From positions 1-7,195 of the forward strand of contig JAOUCV010000106.1 in the NCBI GenBank assembly GCA_029859555.1: DNA of 7,195 nucleotides, given 5' to 3'. Source of the DNA: Gammaproteobacteria bacterium. Lineage in GTDB: Bacteria > Pseudomonadota > Gammaproteobacteria > UBA9214. Below are positions 1 through 6,149 of this stretch, one piece after another (position 1 is the stretch's first letter; the number at the start of each line of letters is the position of its first letter). The notes under the pieces are model-generated. The model was not told the origin of the DNA, ran no database searches, and saw only the letters and a program-made list of their open reading frames with translations. Both the position numbers and the translations under genes were made by a program.

Positions 1-1
1 C

Positions 2-571
2 ACGACACGCAACTGGGGTGAGCCGGAAGATCATCGTTACGTTACTATCCGGAAAAACAGAGAACCCTATTTTGAATACAAGAGCCTCTACTTCGTCTTC
101 GGGCTACAGGCATTTCTGGCATGGATCATCACACTGCCGTTATTCGCCGCCATAACAACTAGCAGTGAATTTTCGACTCTGGATGCTATCGCCTGCATCT
201 TCTGGTTGACTGGTTTTAGTTTCCAGGCGATTGCAGATTACCAGCTATTACGCTTCAAATCAGATCCTGCCAATGGCGGCAAAGTGCTTGCCAGCGGCGC
301 ATGGCGATACAGCCGGCATCCGAATTATTTTGGCGAATGCCTCATCTGGTGGGGCTTCTATCTGTTTGCAGTCAGCAGCGGTGCCTGGTGGTCGGTAATA
401 TCACCCCTGCTGATCACCTTTTTATTACTCAAGATATCCGGTGTTGCGATGATGGAGAGCACCATCACAGCTCGTCGGCCCGAGTACCAGGCATACATTT
501 CCAGCACCAGTGCTTTTATACCGTGGCTCCCTAAAACAGACCCGTCTAGCAGTACGCAGGTATCACAATGA
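2..571 (+). CDS. DUF1295 / steroid 5-alpha-reductase-like membrane protein (5' partial)
   Basis: The reading frame is open from position 2 to the TGA at 569-571, giving about 189 residues; the N-terminus lies outside the window. The visible part begins with a Thr-Arg-Asn-Trp-Gly...Glu-Asp-His-Arg-Tyr stretch typical of the loop in DUF1295 proteins. Hydrophobic membrane segments follow, then the signature GAWRYSRHPNYFGE at about visible residues 99-112, another hydrophobic block, and a C-terminal Pro-Glu-Tyr-Gln-x-Tyr segment. The RHPNYFGE signature is the conserved C-terminal cofactor-side motif of the steroid 5-alpha-reductase/ICMT superfamily of integral membrane enzymes. DUF1295 members are presumed NAD(P)H-dependent reductases, but the substrate of this one is unknown. 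Its last codons overlap the start of the next gene by 4 nt (ATGA at 568). Its place ahead of Cfa-family genes suggests a lipid-modifying role, which is inference. Family call strong, function weak. Confidence 0.88.
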   Translation, partial: TTRNWGEPEDHRYVTIRKNREPYFEYKSLYFVFGLQAFLAWIITLPLFAAITTSSEFSTLDAIACIFWLTGFSFQAIADYQLLRFKSDPANGGKVLASGAWRYSRHPNYFGECLIWWGFYLFAVSSGAWWSVISPLLITFLLLKISGVAMMESTITARRPEYQAYISSTSAFIPWLPKTDPSSSTQVSQ

Positions 572-1272
572 AGCGTTTACTGGCGACAGCAGTGCTGGCG
601 ATATGCATGGCAATACTCATGCGGAGCGCTTTTGCTTACTCCGAAAGCGGACAAGCGACCAGCAAGGAGCTTGCCTTCACGGTCTATCTGGACGACAAGA
701 CGATCGGCACACACCGTGTATCGATCTCGAATAGCAACGGCAAAAGCGAGGTCATCACCGAGGCAACTTTTAAATATTCGATACTTCTTGTCCCTCTCTA
801 CTCCTATCACCTGATGACCACAGAAATGTGGCGAGATGGCTGCCTGACCAGGATGACATCCAGGACCGATGATAACGGCGATGACTATTTCGTCGATGCG
901 CGCCGCTCTGACGACAATGCAAGATTCTTCCTCAACACACAGGATGGTAGTGCGGAAATATCCGGCTGTGTTTACAGTTTTGCCTACTGGGATGTCGAAC
1001 TGCTTAAAGCAGATCGCCTGCTGAATGGACAGACCGGCCAGTATGAAACCACTTCTTTAACGCCGCTGGGCAAGCAACCGTTCACGTTTGGCGCTATCTC
1101 TACCCTGGCCAATAAATTCAGCCTCAAGACAGAACGATTCGAAATTGAACTGTGGTATTCAAACGAAGGAGAATGGCTGGGTCTGCAGAGCACGACGGAG
1201 AGCGGCGGCATCCTGCGCTATGTCTCGACACATCTTGTTGACCGGCTTCATACCGGGGAGAAAAAATCGTGA
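568..1272 (+). CDS. Exported DUF6134/DUF3108-like protein
   Basis: A 234-residue protein. It starts with a classical Sec signal peptide: positive Met-Lys-Arg, a hydrophobic core at residues 4-19, and a likely cleavage after Ala-Phe-Ala at about residue 23. The mature part appears to be all beta: a strand pair at 36-54 with Val-Tyr-Leu-Asp-Asp-Lys-x-Ile-Gly, then a Trp at 89 followed by Leu-x-x-Met-x-Ser-x-Thr-Asp-Asp-Asn-Gly at about 93-104. This layout resembles DUF6134 and DUF3108 proteins, whose members are exported and of unknown function. Two Cys residues (92 and 134) could form a disulfide in the periplasm. The ATG at 568 overlaps the upstream stop and is preceded by a weak CAGG. I infer a periplasmic role serving the same lipid pathway as its operon partners. 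The family name is given from memory of similar loci and is less certain than the exported, beta-rich nature. Confidence 0.8.
   Translation: MKRLLATAVLAICMAILMRSAFAYSESGQATSKELAFTVYLDDKTIGTHRVSISNSNGKSEVITEATFKYSILLVPLYSYHLMTTEMWRDGCLTRMTSRTDDNGDDYFVDARRSDDNARFFLNTQDGSAEISGCVYSFAYWDVELLKADRLLNGQTGQYETTSLTPLGKQPFTFGAISTLANKFSLKTERFEIELWYSNEGEWLGLQSTTESGGILRYVSTHLVDRLHTGEKKS
1255..1260 (+). promoter_or_regulatory. Ribosome binding site supporting a GTG start at 1269
   Basis: GGGGAG lies 8 nt upstream of the GTG at 1269. It supports the GTG as the true start of the lipocalin gene, even though the GTG overlaps the stop of the preceding gene (GTGA). The A-rich spacer is open and fits efficient re-initiation. 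Confidence 0.6.
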
Positions 1273-1811
1273 GCATTCGCGCACTCGGTCTTGCCATTGT
1301 CGCGGCACTCACTGGATGCAGCAATCACCCGCCGATGCAGACCGTCGAGTATGTCGACATAAACAGATTTATGGGTGACTGGTATGTCATTGCGAACATC
1401 CCCACCTTTGTCGAAACCGGGGCGCATAATGCCATCGAATCCTATGCACTTAATGCTGATGGCAGCATCGCCACCACTTTTACCTTCAACGCAAACAGCT
1501 TCGATGGTGTCCGCAAGGAATACAAACCAACCGGCTTTATCTTCGACGTGGAGAGCAACGCGGTATGGGGCATGCAGTTCATCTGGCCGATCAAGGCCGA
1601 CTACCGGATTGTTTATGTCAAGGAAGATTACAGTGTCACGGTCATTGCCCGTGAAGCACGTGACTATGTCTGGATCATGTCGAGATCACCTGCAATAGAA
1701 GATGCCGAGTACATCAACCTGGTCGACCTCATCGTCTCGCTCGGATATTCCCGGCCAGAGATCCAGCAAGTGCCGCAACACTGGCCAGACTCGCGTGGTA
1801 ACAACACATGA
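1269..1811 (+). CDS. blc: Blc-type outer-membrane lipocalin lipoprotein
   Basis: A 180-residue bacterial lipocalin. The short signal peptide ends in the lipobox Leu-Thr-Gly-Cys (Cys at residue 17), and the mature protein begins Cys-Ser-Asn. With no Asp at position +2, sorting to the outer membrane is expected. The lipocalin signature follows: Asp-Ile-Asn-Arg-Phe-Met-Gly-Asp-Trp-Tyr at residues 30-39 (the G-x-W motif), then Ile-Ala-Asn-Ile-Pro. A later strand Asp-Tyr-Val-Trp-Ile-Met-Ser-Arg-Ser-Pro (132-141) closely matches the Blc motif. Length is normal for Blc. Family members bind fatty acids or lysophospholipids, and E. coli Blc is associated with envelope stress. The gene has a GTG start with a good Shine-Dalgarno and overlaps both neighbours by 4 nt. 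In this operon it could carry modified or damaged acyl lipids in the envelope, which is inference. Confidence 0.92.
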   Translation: MSIRALGLAIVAALTGCSNHPPMQTVEYVDINRFMGDWYVIANIPTFVETGAHNAIESYALNADGSIATTFTFNANSFDGVRKEYKPTGFIFDVESNAVWGMQFIWPIKADYRIVYVKEDYSVTVIAREARDYVWIMSRSPAIEDAEYINLVDLIVSLGYSRPEIQQVPQHWPDSRGNNT

Positions 1812-3082
1812 AGATCGCGGTTATTGGCACTGGAATCGCTGGCAATGTCGCAGCCTGGAAATTATGTCAGCAACATGAGGTGACCGTGTATGAGGCCAAT
1901 GATTATATTGGTGGACACACCCACACGCACGACATCAGACTGGATGGGCGTGACTACACCATCGACACCGGTTTCATTGTTTTCAATTACTGGACATACC
2001 CGGAATTTACCAGGCTTCTGGAACATCTCGATATCCCGGTACAGCCGACCAACATGAGCTTCAGCGTAAAGCACCAGATCACCGGCCTCGAATACAACGG
2101 CAATACCATCAACAGTCTGTTCGCGCAACGCCGCAATCTACTGCGGCCATCGTTCATCCGTATGGTTCGGGAGATATTACGCTTCAATAAACAGGCCTAT
2201 GCTTCCCTGGATAGCGAAGATGCTGAATTACCGCTGGGTGAATACCTGAAAAAATATCGCTATGGGCAGGAATTCGTCGATCATTATATCGTACCGATGG
2301 GGTCGGCGATCTGGTCTACTGATCCCGCAATGATGCAGCAGTTCCCGGCGCGGCTATTCATCCGTTTTTTCCATAACCATGGATTGCTGTCGGTGAAAGA
2401 CCGGCCGCTATGGCACGTGATAAAAAACGGATCAAGGTCATACCTTCACGCACTGACCCGGGATTTTTGCAGTGACATAAGGCTGAACACGGCGGTCAGG
2501 CAGATCGAACGTCACCCTGGTCATGTCGAAATCCTGACCGATGAACACGCCAGAGAACGTTATGACGCGGTTTTCATCGCAGCCCACTGCGATGAAGCAC
2601 TCAATATGCTTGCATCGCCAACAGCTGCAGAAAAGCAGGTCCTCGGCGCTATTCCGTACCAGGACAACGAGGCTGTGCTTCACACTGACAGTTCAATTCT
2701 TCCGAAACGCAAGCTCGCGTGGGCTGCATGGAACTACCACATTCTGGATAAAGATCAGCAACGTGTCGCATTGACCTATGACATGAACATTCTGCAGAAC
2801 ATTGATTCCGAGAACACCTTCTGCGTAACGCTGAACAACACCGGGATGATAGACGAAGGCAAGATTATAAAGCGCCTGCAATATACCCATCCCTTGTATA
2901 CGCCCGCATCCGTCGCTGCCCAGCAGCGCCATGGGGAAATCAATGGCACCATGAGAACATGGTATTGCGGTGCATACTGGGGCAACGGCTTTCACGAGGA
3001 CGGCGTCGTCAGCGCACTGCGTGCAGTTGATCATTTTAACGAGGCGATAGATGAAGAGCGGCATTTACACAGGGCAAGTTAG
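1808..3082 (+). CDS. FAD-dependent oxidoreductase, flavin amine oxidase fold
   Basis: A 424-residue flavoprotein of usual length for the family. The N-terminus is a Rossmann dinucleotide-binding motif, Gly-Thr-Gly-Ile-Ala-Gly at residues 7-12 after Met-Lys-Ile-Ala-Val-Ile. Glu29, at the end of the second strand, is placed to bind the ribose. It is followed by Ile-Gly-Gly-His and Asp-Thr-Gly-Phe-Ile-Val-Phe-Asn at 53-60, the pattern of amine-oxidase/phytoene-desaturase-like enzymes. The C-terminal FAD-contact region has Tyr-Cys-Gly-Ala-Tyr...Gly-Phe-His-Glu-Asp-Gly at 386-399. No membrane segment or export signal is visible, so a cytoplasmic or membrane-peripheral location is likely. This family is regularly found beside DUF1365 and Cfa-family genes. 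It may desaturate or otherwise oxidise an acyl chain modified by the methyltransferase, but the reaction is unproven. It overlaps the lipocalin gene by 4 nt and the DUF1365 gene by 32 nt. Confidence 0.9.
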   Translation: MKIAVIGTGIAGNVAAWKLCQQHEVTVYEANDYIGGHTHTHDIRLDGRDYTIDTGFIVFNYWTYPEFTRLLEHLDIPVQPTNMSFSVKHQITGLEYNGNTINSLFAQRRNLLRPSFIRMVREILRFNKQAYASLDSEDAELPLGEYLKKYRYGQEFVDHYIVPMGSAIWSTDPAMMQQFPARLFIRFFHNHGLLSVKDRPLWHVIKNGSRSYLHALTRDFCSDIRLNTAVRQIERHPGHVEILTDEHARERYDAVFIAAHCDEALNMLASPTAAEKQVLGAIPYQDNEAVLHTDSSILPKRKLAWAAWNYHILDKDQQRVALTYDMNILQNIDSENTFCVTLNNTGMIDEGKIIKRLQYTHPLYTPASVAAQQRHGEINGTMRTWYCGAYWGNGFHEDGVVSALRAVDHFNEAIDEERHLHRAS

Positions 3083-3833
3083 GCACCGGCGTTTTGTGCC
3101 CAGGGTACATGAATTCGAGTACAGTCTTTACCTGATGTACCTGGATCTTGACGAGATGCCGACCTTGTTCGACCGTTACTGGCTCTGGTCAGCTGACAGG
3201 CCCAACTTTGCCCGCTTCAGGCGCTCGGATCATCTCGGCGACCCCGGCAAGCCGCTGATAGACGAGGTCAGGCGACATATTCTGGATCACACCGGTATCG
3301 TTGCCGATGGTCCGATACGGTTGCTGACGCACTGTCGCTACCTTGGATTCGGGTTCAATCCTGTGAGTTTTTATTACTGCTACAGCGCCGATGACAACGA
3401 ACTAACCAGTATCGTCGCAGAGGTCAACAATACGCCATGGGGAGAACAGTTCTGTTATGTGCTGACAGACGCCGATGAAGACACGCCTGGCTCAGAGCAC
3501 AAACGCTATACACCTGCCAAACAGTTCCATGTATCACCGTTCATACCGATGAACATTGATTATGACTGGCGCTTCAGGCGCCCCGACAAACGTCTAACCG
3601 TGCACATGCAGAATTTTATCGATGGTGAAAAATTATTCGACGCAACGCTTGATCTTGAGCGGCAGGAGATATCATCGGCGAACCTTGCGCGCATACTGGT
3701 GCGTTATCCGCTGGTGACCGCGAAGGTTTCCATCGGCATCTACTACGAAGCACTGCGGCTGCTGATCAAACGTATTCCCATCCATGACCATCCGAAACTC
3801 AACGAGAAACCAGCGGAAACCAGCAAGCCATGA
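3051..3833 (+). CDS. DUF1365 domain protein
   Basis: A 260-residue member of DUF1365 covering the whole domain. Recognisable blocks are Gly-Gln-Val-Arg-His-Arg-Arg-Phe at 8-15, His-Glu-Phe-x-Tyr at 20-24, Cys-Arg-Tyr-Leu-Gly-Phe-Gly-Phe-Asn-Pro-Val-Ser-Phe-Tyr-Tyr at 95-109, Glu-Val-Asn-Asn-Thr-Pro-Trp-Gly-Glu at 124-132, and Lys-Gln-Phe-His-Val-Ser-Pro-Phe at 157-164. The ATG at 3051 has GAGG at 3041-3044 in front of it and is the only start that keeps the conserved Arg-His-Arg-Arg-Phe block. This forces a 32-nt overlap with the flavoprotein gene. DUF1365 has no established biochemical activity known to me. Its constant pairing with the flavoprotein and Cfa-family genes suggests a partner or a catalytic step in the same acyl-chain pathway. 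It lacks a signal peptide. The stop overlaps the next ATG. Confidence 0.93.
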   Translation: MKSGIYTGQVRHRRFVPRVHEFEYSLYLMYLDLDEMPTLFDRYWLWSADRPNFARFRRSDHLGDPGKPLIDEVRRHILDHTGIVADGPIRLLTHCRYLGFGFNPVSFYYCYSADDNELTSIVAEVNNTPWGEQFCYVLTDADEDTPGSEHKRYTPAKQFHVSPFIPMNIDYDWRFRRPDKRLTVHMQNFIDGEKLFDATLDLERQEISSANLARILVRYPLVTAKVSIGIYYEALRLLIKRIPIHDHPKLNEKPAETSKP

Positions 3834-5101
3834 GACGATCTATCATACCACTGCCATCATCCATGATACCCGGATACAGGACAAACTGGATCGTGCGCAT
3901 CGCGCAGCGCCTGATCTACGGGCAGCTCGACAAGATAGCGAACGGTGAGATCATCGTACGCCACGGTCGCGATGAACTGTATTTCGGAAAGACCACAGAT
4001 GATTTCCCGCATCCGGTTCATATCACGGTCACGGATAACAGTTTCTATATCGACGTCGCATTTGGTGGCAGCTCAGGTTCCGGCGAAGCCTATATGAAAG
4101 GCAGCTGGGAATGCTCTGACCTGCTATCCCTGGTTCGCATCTTCCTGCGTAACCGGCATGTTCTCGATGCCATGGATTACAGACTGACCCGTCTCAAGGG
4201 CCCGCTGCACAAGCTCGGTCACATGCTCAACAAGAACACAAAAGAAGGCAGCAAGAAGAATATCTGCGCGCATTACGATATCGGTAATGCCCTGTTTAAA
4301 CTATTCCTTGATCCCACCATGATGTATTCCAGCGCATACTTCAAACATGATGATATGTCATTGTCACAGGCATCAATCGCCAAACTGGATCTCATCTGCC
4401 GAAAATTGCAGCTCGATAAAGAAGATCATCTGCTGGAGATCGGTAGCGGCTGGGGTGGTCTGGCCATCCATGCGGCAAGCCATTATGGCTGCCGGGTAAC
4501 GACCACGACCATCTCTGATGAGCAATATATGCTGGCACAGCAACTCATCAAGGACGCTGGACTTGATGATCGCATCACTTTGCTGAAGCAGGACTATCGC
4601 GACCTCACAGGCACATACACAAAACTGGTCTCTGTCGAGATGATCGAGGCGATCGGCCATCAGTACATGAATACCTATTTCGATAAATGCAGCAGCCTGC
4701 TGGCCGATGACGGTATCATGTTGTTACAGGCAATCACCATCGCCGACCAGTATTACGAGAGTGCGCTCAGGGATGTCGATTTTATCAAAAAGTTTATCTT
4801 CCCCGGTGGCTTCCTGCCTTCAGTCAGTACGCTGTGCAGTTCGATCGCGACAGTCACAGACATGAAATTATTTCACCTTCAGGATATCGGGCCACATTAC
4901 GCAAAGACACTGAACGCATGGCGCCAGCGGTTCTTTGAGAATGTTAACGAGATCGCCAAACTCGGATATCCTGACGAGTTCGTACGCCTGTGGGACTATT
5001 ACTTCTGCTACTGTGAAGGCGGATTCATCGAGCGCGATATCGGTACCGTACAGATGCTGCTGACGAAACAACAGTGTCGCATTGACACGGTCAGGGTGTA
5101 G
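3830..5101 (+). CDS. Cfa-family SAM-dependent fatty-acid methyltransferase (possibly not a cyclopropane synthase)
   Basis: A 423-residue protein of the cyclopropane-fatty-acyl-phospholipid synthase family. An N-terminal lipid-associating domain (about 25-125, including Gly-Glu-Ala-Tyr-Met-Lys-Gly-Ser-Trp-Glu at 85-94) precedes the methyltransferase domain. Motifs: His-Tyr-Asp-Ile-Gly-Asn at 148-153; Met-Tyr-Ser-Ser-Ala-Tyr-Phe at 165-171; SAM motif I Leu-Glu-Ile-Gly-Ser-Gly-Trp-Gly-Gly-Leu at 202-211; Gln-Asp-Tyr-Arg-Asp at 254-258; Ser-Val-Glu-Met-Ile-Glu at 268-273; Phe-Pro-Gly-Gly-Phe-Leu-Pro-Ser at 324-331; and Tyr-Cys-Glu-Gly-Gly-Phe at 394-399. Aligned by eye to E. coli Cfa from memory, the bicarbonate-site Glu, Ile and Tyr are kept (Glu273, Ile302, Tyr357). 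The His is Gln300 and the Cys is Ser168. Such enzymes transfer methyl from SAM to a double bond in phospholipid acyl chains. The product here could be a methylated chain, as made by UfaM, instead of a cyclopropane. It is the last gene of the overlapping operon. Confidence 0.92.
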   Translation: MRRSIIPLPSSMIPGYRTNWIVRIAQRLIYGQLDKIANGEIIVRHGRDELYFGKTTDDFPHPVHITVTDNSFYIDVAFGGSSGSGEAYMKGSWECSDLLSLVRIFLRNRHVLDAMDYRLTRLKGPLHKLGHMLNKNTKEGSKKNICAHYDIGNALFKLFLDPTMMYSSAYFKHDDMSLSQASIAKLDLICRKLQLDKEDHLLEIGSGWGGLAIHAASHYGCRVTTTTISDEQYMLAQQLIKDAGLDDRITLLKQDYRDLTGTYTKLVSVEMIEAIGHQYMNTYFDKCSSLLADDGIMLLQAITIADQYYESALRDVDFIKKFIFPGGFLPSVSTLCSSIATVTDMKLFHLQDIGPHYAKTLNAWRQRFFENVNEIAKLGYPDEFVRLWDYYFCYCEGGFIERDIGTVQMLLTKQQCRIDTVRV

Positions 5102-5293
5102 GCAATATAAACCCTGTTTTCGTCGAACCTGACCATCGCCTCGCGCGTGCCTGCAAAACCGGCTGTTGCTAGTCCGCGCTGCCAGCTTGCTTACTCAATG
5201 AGATGGTGATAAAAAGTCAAGGCAGCTCAAAGCCAACAGCTGATCAACCGACCACTGAACTCCCTGATTGGGTTATTAAACCGGTATTTCTCA
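5102..5293 (+). other. Intergenic spacer between the lipid operon and the AhpD-like gene
   Basis: A 192-nt non-coding stretch. I see no GC-rich hairpin followed by a T run, so no intrinsic terminator for the lipid operon is evident. The frame of the next gene is open back to a TAA at 5210-5212, but it contains no ATG, GTG or TTG before 5294. Apart from the weak promoter-like pair listed separately, nothing else is recognisable. Confidence 0.6.
5187..5215 (+). promoter_or_regulatory. Weak sigma-70-like promoter candidate
   Basis: TTGCTT at 5187-5192 and TAAAAA at 5210-5215 are separated by 17 nt. The spacing is ideal, but the matches are only 3 of 6 at -35 and 4 of 6 at -10. It would place a transcript start about 75 nt before the AhpD-like ORF. 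A pair of this quality is expected by chance, so this is only a candidate. Confidence 0.22.
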
Positions 5294-5890
5294 ATGATGA
5301 AAATTAAAACTCCATTACTCGGATGGGCATTTAACGATGTGCTCAACGAACTGCATCAACTTGTTTTTCACGGTGTGCCTGACGAAACCGAGCCTTTTGA
5401 ACTTACGCTGCTCGAGCGTGAATACATTGCCTTCGTTCTCGCCTGTTATTACCAGTGCGGGCGTTGCCTGAAATTCCACGAACACGCCATAGATGTACTG
5501 CGGCGCAAGGAGAAATCACCAAACTGGAACTGGAAAGAGCAGCTGGTGAATGCAACACTGTTTTTGCACCTCGATGGACAGAAGCTTTCCAGCATAGAGT
5601 GGCAGCACTGGTTGCAGGTGTGGGCAGCACTTGCGAAGCAAATTCATTCAGAGCACCCCGGGCTGGCCTGCTATCTTGCCTACGCAATTGGAATAGCACG
5701 CCATGACAAAAACCTGATGGACCATGCGTTTGGTTCTATCAGCGAGTCTATCGAGCATAACGACAGGTTAAGGGGAGTTATTCGAGATATCGATGGTCTG
5801 GTGATTTTCATGAAAGCGGCCACTTCAAAGAACAGAAGCGACCCGACGATCATCAATCACCTGAAGTCGCGAGGCATTGAAGAAGTCTAG
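5294..5890 (+). CDS. Carboxymuconolactone decarboxylase/AhpD-like protein with CxxC redox motif
   Basis: A 198-residue protein, predicted helical. Residues 43-62 carry Glu43, Cys55, Cys58 and His62 spaced exactly as E-x11-C-x2-C-x3-H, the catalytic signature of AhpD-type alkylhydroperoxidases in the CMD superfamily. In AhpD this set forms a redox-active disulfide with a proton relay. The segment is Cys-Gly-Arg-Cys-Leu-Lys-Phe-His. The second half (about 105-175) lacks Cys pairs, as in CMD proteins with one active half. The rest of the sequence is not one I recognise, so a specific substrate cannot be named; a thiol-dependent peroxidase or oxidoreductase in the cytoplasm is the best inference. 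The ATG at 5294 is the first possible start in the frame (a second ATG follows at once), and no clear Shine-Dalgarno is visible. It lies 192 nt after the lipid operon on the same strand and is probably a separate unit. Confidence 0.78.
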   Translation: MMKIKTPLLGWAFNDVLNELHQLVFHGVPDETEPFELTLLEREYIAFVLACYYQCGRCLKFHEHAIDVLRRKEKSPNWNWKEQLVNATLFLHLDGQKLSSIEWQHWLQVWAALAKQIHSEHPGLACYLAYAIGIARHDKNLMDHAFGSISESIEHNDRLRGVIRDIDGLVIFMKAATSKNRSDPTIINHLKSRGIEEV

Positions 5891-5940
5891 AAATCCAGGG
5901 GTTCGGAGCCGGTTATAACAATTCACCATCATCACCGACA

Positions 5941-5959
5941 CCCCGAATACAATTCGGGG
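5941..5959. terminator. Perfect palindromic stem-loop between convergent genes
   Basis: CCCCGAAT, loop ACA, ATTCGGGG: a perfect 8-bp stem with a 3-nt loop. It lies 50 nt after the stop of the AhpD-like gene on the plus strand and 10 nt after the stop of the small membrane-protein ORF on the minus strand. This is the expected place for a shared bidirectional terminator. Neither side is followed by a T tract, so a standard intrinsic terminator is not supported. It may act as an mRNA 3'-end stabiliser or as a weak or factor-assisted terminator. Confidence 0.5.
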
Positions 5960-5969
5960 GCACGACAAC

Positions 5970-6149
5970 TCAGCCGGCATCAGCAGAATTCCTGACACGC
6001 AGGCGTTTCACGAGGTAGACAACCAGCGCCGCCCCGAGAACCAGGTACGCCAGGCTAATTACCATGATTTTCAATGGCATGTGCGTGTGCGCCTTCGCCA
6101 GGATGAGCCGTTTAATTCCAGCCAGCCTGGCGAGGCCATCAGGTTTCAC
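5970..6149 (-). CDS. Small single-pass membrane protein (up to 59 aa)
   Basis: A short minus-strand frame just downstream of the PDC-sensor gene. From GTG at 6149-6147 it encodes 59 residues, overlapping the upstream gene by 11 nt, and ends at TGA 5972-5970. The protein has one strongly hydrophobic segment (residues about 27-47: Ile-Met-Val-Ile-Ser-Leu-Ala-Tyr-Leu-Val-Leu-Gly-Ala-Ala-Leu) followed by a basic stretch Lys-Arg-Leu-Arg-Val-Arg. That charge pattern fits a single transmembrane helix with a cytoplasmic C-terminus. An ATG at 6080-6078 is an alternative start giving 36 residues; it has GAAGG at 6096-6092, 11 nt upstream, whereas the GTG has no clear Shine-Dalgarno. The membrane helix, the overlap and the stem-loop just after the stop all favour a real gene. 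I do not recognise a family. It may work with the sensor protein encoded upstream, but that is speculation. Confidence 0.5.
   Translation of the reverse strand: MKPDGLARLAGIKRLILAKAHTHMPLKIMVISLAYLVLGAALVVYLVKRLRVRNSADAG

Noticed and set aside
2693..3064. Long minus-strand open frame (123 codons) antisense to the flavoprotein gene.
   Set aside because: It is fully covered by a well-supported gene whose conserved FAD C-terminal motif lies here; the antisense product has no recognisable feature.
3830..5101. Naming the methyltransferase cfa outright.
   Set aside because: Bicarbonate-site residues differ from the cyclopropane synthases, and the gene context matches a different subfamily, so the symbol would claim a product that the sequence does not support.
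5241..5280. TGATCA followed by AT-rich sequence, reminiscent of an RpoE/ChrR-type ECF promoter (TGATCC -35) before the AhpD-like gene.
   Set aside because: No TAAGA-like -10 lies at the required spacing; the nearest AT-rich block is about 10 nt too far. The operon's own promoter lies outside the window, so the ECF link could not be tested.
5897..5925. GGGGTTCGGAGCC resembling the T-arm of a tRNA.
   Set aside because: The flanking bases do not pair into a 5-bp T stem, and no anticodon or acceptor arm can be found upstream, where the AhpD-like coding sequence ends.
6071..6139. 22-codon minus-strand ORF whose ATG overlaps the TGA of the PDC-sensor gene (ATGA).
   Set aside because: The junction looks like coupling, but the peptide is short and Arg-rich, with no domain or membrane segment. 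The neighbouring frame from GTG 6149 gives a sensible transmembrane protein over the same bases.
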